This document shows positions 16,269-19,005 of a stretch of 19,005 bases of DNA, one piece after another. Every line of letters starts with the position of its first letter. Positions within the stretch are counted from its first letter, which is position 1. This DNA comes from an uncultured bacterium (GTDB taxonomy: Bacteria; Cloacimonadota; Cloacimonadia; Cloacimonadales; Cloacimonadaceae), in the NCBI GenBank assembly GCA_937960795.1, contig CALGPA010000052.1, forward strand, positions 1-19,005. The letters run 5' to 3'. Both the position numbers and the translations under genes were made by a program. Below the pieces are notes generated by a model. It was not told the origin of the DNA and made no database searches. It saw nothing but the letters and a program-made list of their open reading frames with translations.

Positions 16269-18509
16269 ATGGCGCTTTCCAGCTTTCGCATCCTAGATAC
16301 CATCCACCACTCACGGCGCTTTGTCCTCTATCGAGCCGAAGCCCAAAAGGACAATGCTCGCGTCCTGATCAAGACCCAAGATCCCACCCAAGTGCGGGAT
16401 CAAGCCCTCTTCGACAGCCTCAAGTGCGAAGCGGATACTGCCACTACACTTCTGCACCCCAATATCCGTCGCGGCATCGCTCACTTTAGCGAAGGACTCT
16501 CCGGATATCTCGTGGCAGAATATGCTCCGGGACTTTCCCTGGCGGAATACCTCCTGCAAAATCCCGATGCAGCCACACTGCAGCAATGCCTAGTCTGGGC
16601 GAGAGACATCCTGCACGCACTGCACTATGCCGAAAAGCAGAGTATCAGGCACTACAACCTCAATCCCTACAACATCATCATCGATGAAGCAGCTCGCCTC
16701 AAAATCATCGGTTTTGGCAAAGACTCCCGCGATCCTTGGAAACACTCAGAAGGAAACTTCAACTATCCCTTCCCGATGCTCTATGTAGCCCCGGAGATCT
16801 TCAGAAGCTCCTCTGCTCATCCAAATTCGGATCTTTATTCCTGGGCTGTCATCCTCTATCAGATGCTTTGCAAATCTCTTCCTTGGCGCCTGGATAGCTT
16901 CATCGGCCCCGATGAGCAAAAGCTGCAAAGCTTCAGCCGTGGAGTCAGTATGCCGGATGCCGCGATCGTGCCGGATGGACTCTATAGCATCCTGCTCTCT
17001 TGCTTAAAGCAAGATCCCAATGAACGCATCAAGGACATCTCAGAGCTCCTTGAGATCCTCTCTGGGGAATTTCCAGAGATATCCTGGCTATATGAAGAGC
17101 CTGAAGCTCCTGAAGCTGAGCCTCCCGCTGAGGACGAGATTCCTGTCCCTGCCGAGCCGGAAGCCCCCGAGCCCATCCCGGAGGAGCCCAAGCCTGTCGC
17201 GGAGCCCGAGCCGATCAAAGAGCCGCAGCCCGATCCCGAGAATGATGCCAAGCCGCTTGAGCCCCAGCCTGCTGCGGATATAGCCCCTTCCGATGAGTCG
17301 CCTTTGCCCAAGGAAAGCTCGCGCGAGTTGCCTGTCCCTGAGGATGAGCCCCCCGCGCAGGATCTGCCCAATGAAGCTCCGGTGATGCCGGCTGCCACAG
17401 AGCCTTTAGGCGCTTCTGCTACAGTCCCGGATAGGGACATTGAACCTGACGAATCAGCCCCAAAAGCGGAGGATGATCTTCCCAAGGATAAAGCCCAAGC
17501 CATCGCCCCAAAGAGCCAAGCCACTATCTCCAAGGACGAAGCTCCAAAGAAAGCCCCAAGCCCCAAGCCGGTCAAGATTGCCATAGCTGCTCAGCCCGCT
17601 GCTATTCAAGAGCCGAAGGATCTCAAAAATATGAAAAAGATCTTTATCACCCTCATGATCCTCAGCTTCATCATCATCGGATACATCTTTGTGGATCACT
17701 ATTTTATCAAGGAAAAGCCGCAGTATGAGCTGAGCATGGAAGAGCCCGAGATAGATCTGGAAGAGATCACCGAGCCTCTTCTGAATCAAAACATCCCCAT
17801 TGAGATGATCTGGGTGCCTGCCGATACCTTGATCATGGGCAGCATCAGCCCCGATGCCGGCGACGATGAGTTTCCGCTGCTGACCATCCCGCTGAAGGGA
17901 TTTATGATCAGTCCCACCGAGATCACACAAGCGCAGTGGATGATGGTCTCATCCGTCAATCCCTCACTCTTTGTGGATGACGATCTGCCTGTGGAAAACG
18001 TCTCATTTTATGACGCTGTGGAATATTGCAATGCCAAGAGCATCAAAGATGGCTTAAGCCCTGCCTATGATTTCCGCGGAACCACCATCATCTGCGATTT
18101 TGATGCCAATGGCTACCGCCTACCCACAGAAGCTGAATGGGAATTTGCCGCCAAAGCCGGAATCGGCAAAAGCTTCAGCCAATACAGCGGCTCAGACGAT
18201 GCCGACAGTGTCGGCTGGTATGCCGCAAATTCAAATGACCAAAGCCAGCCCGTCGGCAAAAAAAACGCCAATGCCCTAGGCATCTATGATATGAGCGGAA
18301 ACGTCTATGAATGGGTCTGGAATTGGTATGCGCCCTATAGCTATCGCGTGAGCAGCCTCTTTAGCGGTCCCCAAGATGGCACAGACAAGGTCATCCGCGG
18401 CGGATCATGGTATCACAAGCAATCCTTGATGCGCAATACTGCCCGCAACTTTGCCAAGCCTTACCAAAAAAACAGCTATATCGGATTTCGCGTGGTAAGA
18501 AGCAGATAA
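16269..18509 (+). CDS. Membrane-anchored pseudokinase-FGE-sulfatase domain fusion
   Basis: A 746-aa protein. Residues about 5-265 have a Ser/Thr kinase fold with the lysine K35 (VLIK), helix-C glutamate E54, APE (174-176) and the helix-F aspartate D188. The catalytic loop is HYNLNPYN (128-135) instead of HRDLKPxN, and DFG is GFG (148-150). Both catalytic aspartates are lost and the glycine loop is absent, so it is almost certainly a pseudokinase. Residues about 275-450 are a Pro/Glu/Ala-rich linker, 456-476 a single membrane helix, and about 509-744 an FGE-sulfatase (SUMF1/EgtB-type, C-type-lectin-like) domain with GYRLPTEAEWE, GNVYEWVWN and IRGGSW. The copper-binding cysteines of true formylglycine enzymes are missing in the RGGSW segment. 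The kinase-like part should be cytoplasmic and the FGE part periplasmic. It starts 3 bases after hutI; AGGG precedes the ATG. Confidence 0.9.
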   Translation: MALSSFRILDTIHHSRRFVLYRAEAQKDNARVLIKTQDPTQVRDQALFDSLKCEADTATTLLHPNIRRGIAHFSEGLSGYLVAEYAPGLSLAEYLLQNPDAATLQQCLVWARDILHALHYAEKQSIRHYNLNPYNIIIDEAARLKIIGFGKDSRDPWKHSEGNFNYPFPMLYVAPEIFRSSSAHPNSDLYSWAVILYQMLCKSLPWRLDSFIGPDEQKLQSFSRGVSMPDAAIVPDGLYSILLSCLKQDPNERIKDISELLEILSGEFPEISWLYEEPEAPEAEPPAEDEIPVPAEPEAPEPIPEEPKPVAEPEPIKEPQPDPENDAKPLEPQPAADIAPSDESPLPKESSRELPVPEDEPPAQDLPNEAPVMPAATEPLGASATVPDRDIEPDESAPKAEDDLPKDKAQAIAPKSQATISKDEAPKKAPSPKPVKIAIAAQPAAIQEPKDLKNMKKIFITLMILSFIIIGYIFVDHYFIKEKPQYELSMEEPEIDLEEITEPLLNQNIPIEMIWVPADTLIMGSISPDAGDDEFPLLTIPLKGFMISPTEITQAQWMMVSSVNPSLFVDDDLPVENVSFYDAVEYCNAKSIKDGLSPAYDFRGTTIICDFDANGYRLPTEAEWEFAAKAGIGKSFSQYSGSDDADSVGWYAANSNDQSQPVGKKNANALGIYDMSGNVYEWVWNWYAPYSYRVSSLFSGPQDGTDKVIRGGSWYHKQSLMRNTARNFAKPYQKNSYIGFRVVRSR

Positions 18510-18529
18510 AGCCCTCTTTCGCAAGACAT

Positions 18530-18561
18530 AAAATGCCGGGTTCTAACAAGCCCGGCATTTT
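18530..18561 (+). terminator. Rho-independent terminator of the hutI-pseudokinase operon
   Basis: An 11-bp perfect stem, AAAATGCCGGG (18530-18540) with CCCGGCATTTT (18551-18561), encloses a 10-base loop. It lies about 20 bases after the stop at 18509 and ends in TTTTGTT. The symmetry could also stop transcription from the other side. Confidence 0.85.
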
Positions 18562-18614
18562 GTTACCATGGTTGAGTATATCTGCACCCAATATTTAAAT
18601 GGGCAAGATCCTGC

Positions 18615-18643
18615 TTGACGGTTTTGCGAAACCGGAATCTAAT
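18615..18643 (+). promoter_or_regulatory. Promoter in the gene-free 3' region
   Basis: TTGACG (18615-18620), a 17-base spacer and TCTAAT (18638-18643) each match the sigma70-type consensus at five of six positions. It is preceded by AT-rich sequence (ATATTTAAAT). A transcript would start near 18650, right at the first arm of the long hairpin that follows. No recognised gene follows in this window, so it most likely drives an RNA or a very small ORF. Confidence 0.55.
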
Positions 18644-18649
18644 ATACCC

Positions 18650-18762
18650 GAGATGCGAATAGCAGATATGATCTTGGTATGACCATCTGATCAAGGTATT
18701 CGCATCTACATATATAGCAGTGCTTTGCGTACGTTAAGCCGCGAGCTATGCCGGTATTTTTT
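18650..18762 (+). ncRNA. Candidate small RNA or structured 5' leader
   Basis: Immediately after the predicted start, AGATGCGAATA (18651-18661) pairs perfectly with TATTCGCATCT (18697-18707), an 11-bp stem. Inside it, CAGAT (18663-18667) can pair with ATCTG (18685-18689), or ATCTTG (18671-18676) with CAAGGT (18692-18697, one wobble), as alternative folds. A second weak hairpin (CCG and CGG arms within about 18738-18754) runs into six Ts at 18757-18762. This could be a free RNA of about 113 bases ending at the T-tract, or an attenuator-like leader for the ORF at 18782. I match it to no known RNA family. Confidence 0.4.
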
Positions 18763-18781
18763 AAACTAAAAAGGAGTATGG

Positions 18782-18916
18782 ATGAATCTTTGTGACTGCC
18801 CGATTTGTATCTTTTGTTACAGGATACGTGTAGATCTGAGAGGCGCAAGAAATCACAAAATTGGCTTTAATCCCACAGATTTGTGGATACATTTACACAT
18901 TCATGAGTGTAAATGA
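18782..18916 (+). CDS. Possible 44-aa Cys/His-rich small protein
   Basis: ATG at 18782 opens a 44-codon frame ending in TGA at 18914-18916, with AAGGAG (18771-18776) five bases upstream. The product begins MNLCDCPICIFC, giving a C-X-C-X2-C-X2-C cluster (C4, C6, C9, C12). It ends WIHLHIHECK, with H37, H39, H41 and C43. Such clusters could bind a metal ion, but no family is recognised. Against coding: the 3' half overlaps two small inverted repeats (18873-18886 and 18891-18914) and adjoins repeat-like sequence, so chance coding over a non-coding element is a serious alternative. An overlapping ATG at 18778 leads to a stop after five codons. Confidence 0.3.
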   Translation: MNLCDCPICIFCYRIRVDLRGARNHKIGFNPTDLWIHLHIHECK

Positions 18917-18931
18917 TTAGAGAAAGTAGTC

Positions 18932-19005
18932 CAGAGCTCTCTGTGCTTGCATTTTCGCGCAGTCTTATCTTCAATATCTCTCTGCCGCTCTGAGCCCCTC
19001 AGCTG
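18932..19005. repeat. CTCTG-rich, probably dispersed intergenic repeat
   Basis: The last about 75 bases contain recurring CTCTG/CTCTCTG words and a dyad CAGAG (18932-18936)/CTCTG (18939-18943). From memory, similar CTCTGTGC...CTCTCTGC sequence recurs between genes in many environmental bacterial genomes, where it yields spurious ORFs. One such minus-strand frame is open from 19005 to a TGA at 18901-18903 and reads like this class. I see no tandem copy inside the window, so assignment as a dispersed repeat rests on recollection. Confidence 0.3.

Noticed and set aside
16982..17584. 200-codon Ser/Gly-rich minus-strand frame
   Set aside because: Exact mirror of the Pro/Glu/Ala linker composition; low complexity and no family.
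18395..18506. Diversity-generating-retroelement variable region at the C-terminus of the FGE domain
   Set aside because: The fold and position fit such targets, but there is no AAY-codon enrichment, no template repeat in 18510-19005, and no reverse transcriptase in the window.
18568..18618. 16-codon ORF from the ATG at 18568
   Set aside because: No ribosome binding site, and it overlaps the promoter at 18615.
18639..18848. 69-codon minus-strand frame across the structured region
   Set aside because: It runs through the 11-bp stem, T-tract and Shine-Dalgarno of the plus strand, and its product resembles nothing known.

Overview
The window looks like a stretch of chromosome from a peptidoglycan-containing bacterium. 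It carries MurB, a sigma54-class activator, an HutI histidine-degradation enzyme, PPDK-type and GAPDH-type enzymes, and a kinase-like/FGE-sulfatase fusion. Genes are tightly packed, often overlap by 1-4 bases, and use ATG, GTG and apparently TTG or CTG starts behind purine-rich ribosome binding sites. My best guess is an anaerobic, amino-acid-fermenting member of the FCB/Cloacimonadota-like lineages. This is an inference from gene content and style, not a proven placement. I saw no tRNA, rRNA, CRISPR array, transposase or phage gene.

Layout. (1) 124-8916, plus strand: four translationally coupled genes. They encode a giant ATPase-TPR-GAF-sigma54 activator, an exonuclease-DinG helicase fusion, MurB and an ABC permease of the SsuC/ThiX type. 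Stops and starts overlap as TAGTG, ATGA and probably CTGA. Two inverted repeats lie upstream of the first gene. (2) 8948-9367, minus strand: a thioredoxin-type arsenate reductase, convergent with the permease. (3) 9475-14790, minus strand: a two-gene operon, in order of transcription a PPDK-like dikinase that lacks the PEP/pyruvate barrel and a long divergent GAPDH. It has a clear promoter (14836-14863) and a perfect-hairpin terminator (9423-9448). (4) 15015-18509, plus strand: hutI followed 3 bases later by a membrane-anchored pseudokinase fused to an FGE-sulfatase/C-type-lectin-fold domain, closed by a strong terminator. (5) 18562-19005: no conventional gene. This stretch has a good promoter, a structured RNA region with an 11-bp perfect stem, a T-tract, a Shine-Dalgarno sequence and a possible 44-codon Cys/His-rich ORF. 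It ends in CTCTG-rich sequence that resembles a dispersed intergenic repeat.

How the genes fit together. The first operon joins regulation, DNA processing, cell-wall precursor synthesis and import, with no obvious shared pathway. The dikinase/GAPDH pair suggests lower glycolysis or gluconeogenesis, but the dikinase cannot complete the PEP/pyruvate half-reaction by itself. HutI makes N-formimino-glutamate from imidazolone propionate, yet no other hut gene is present here.

Best candidates for something undescribed: the barrel-less dikinase with an approximately 860-residue helical N-terminus, the pseudokinase-FGE membrane protein, and the promoter/structured-RNA/mini-ORF module at 18615-18916.
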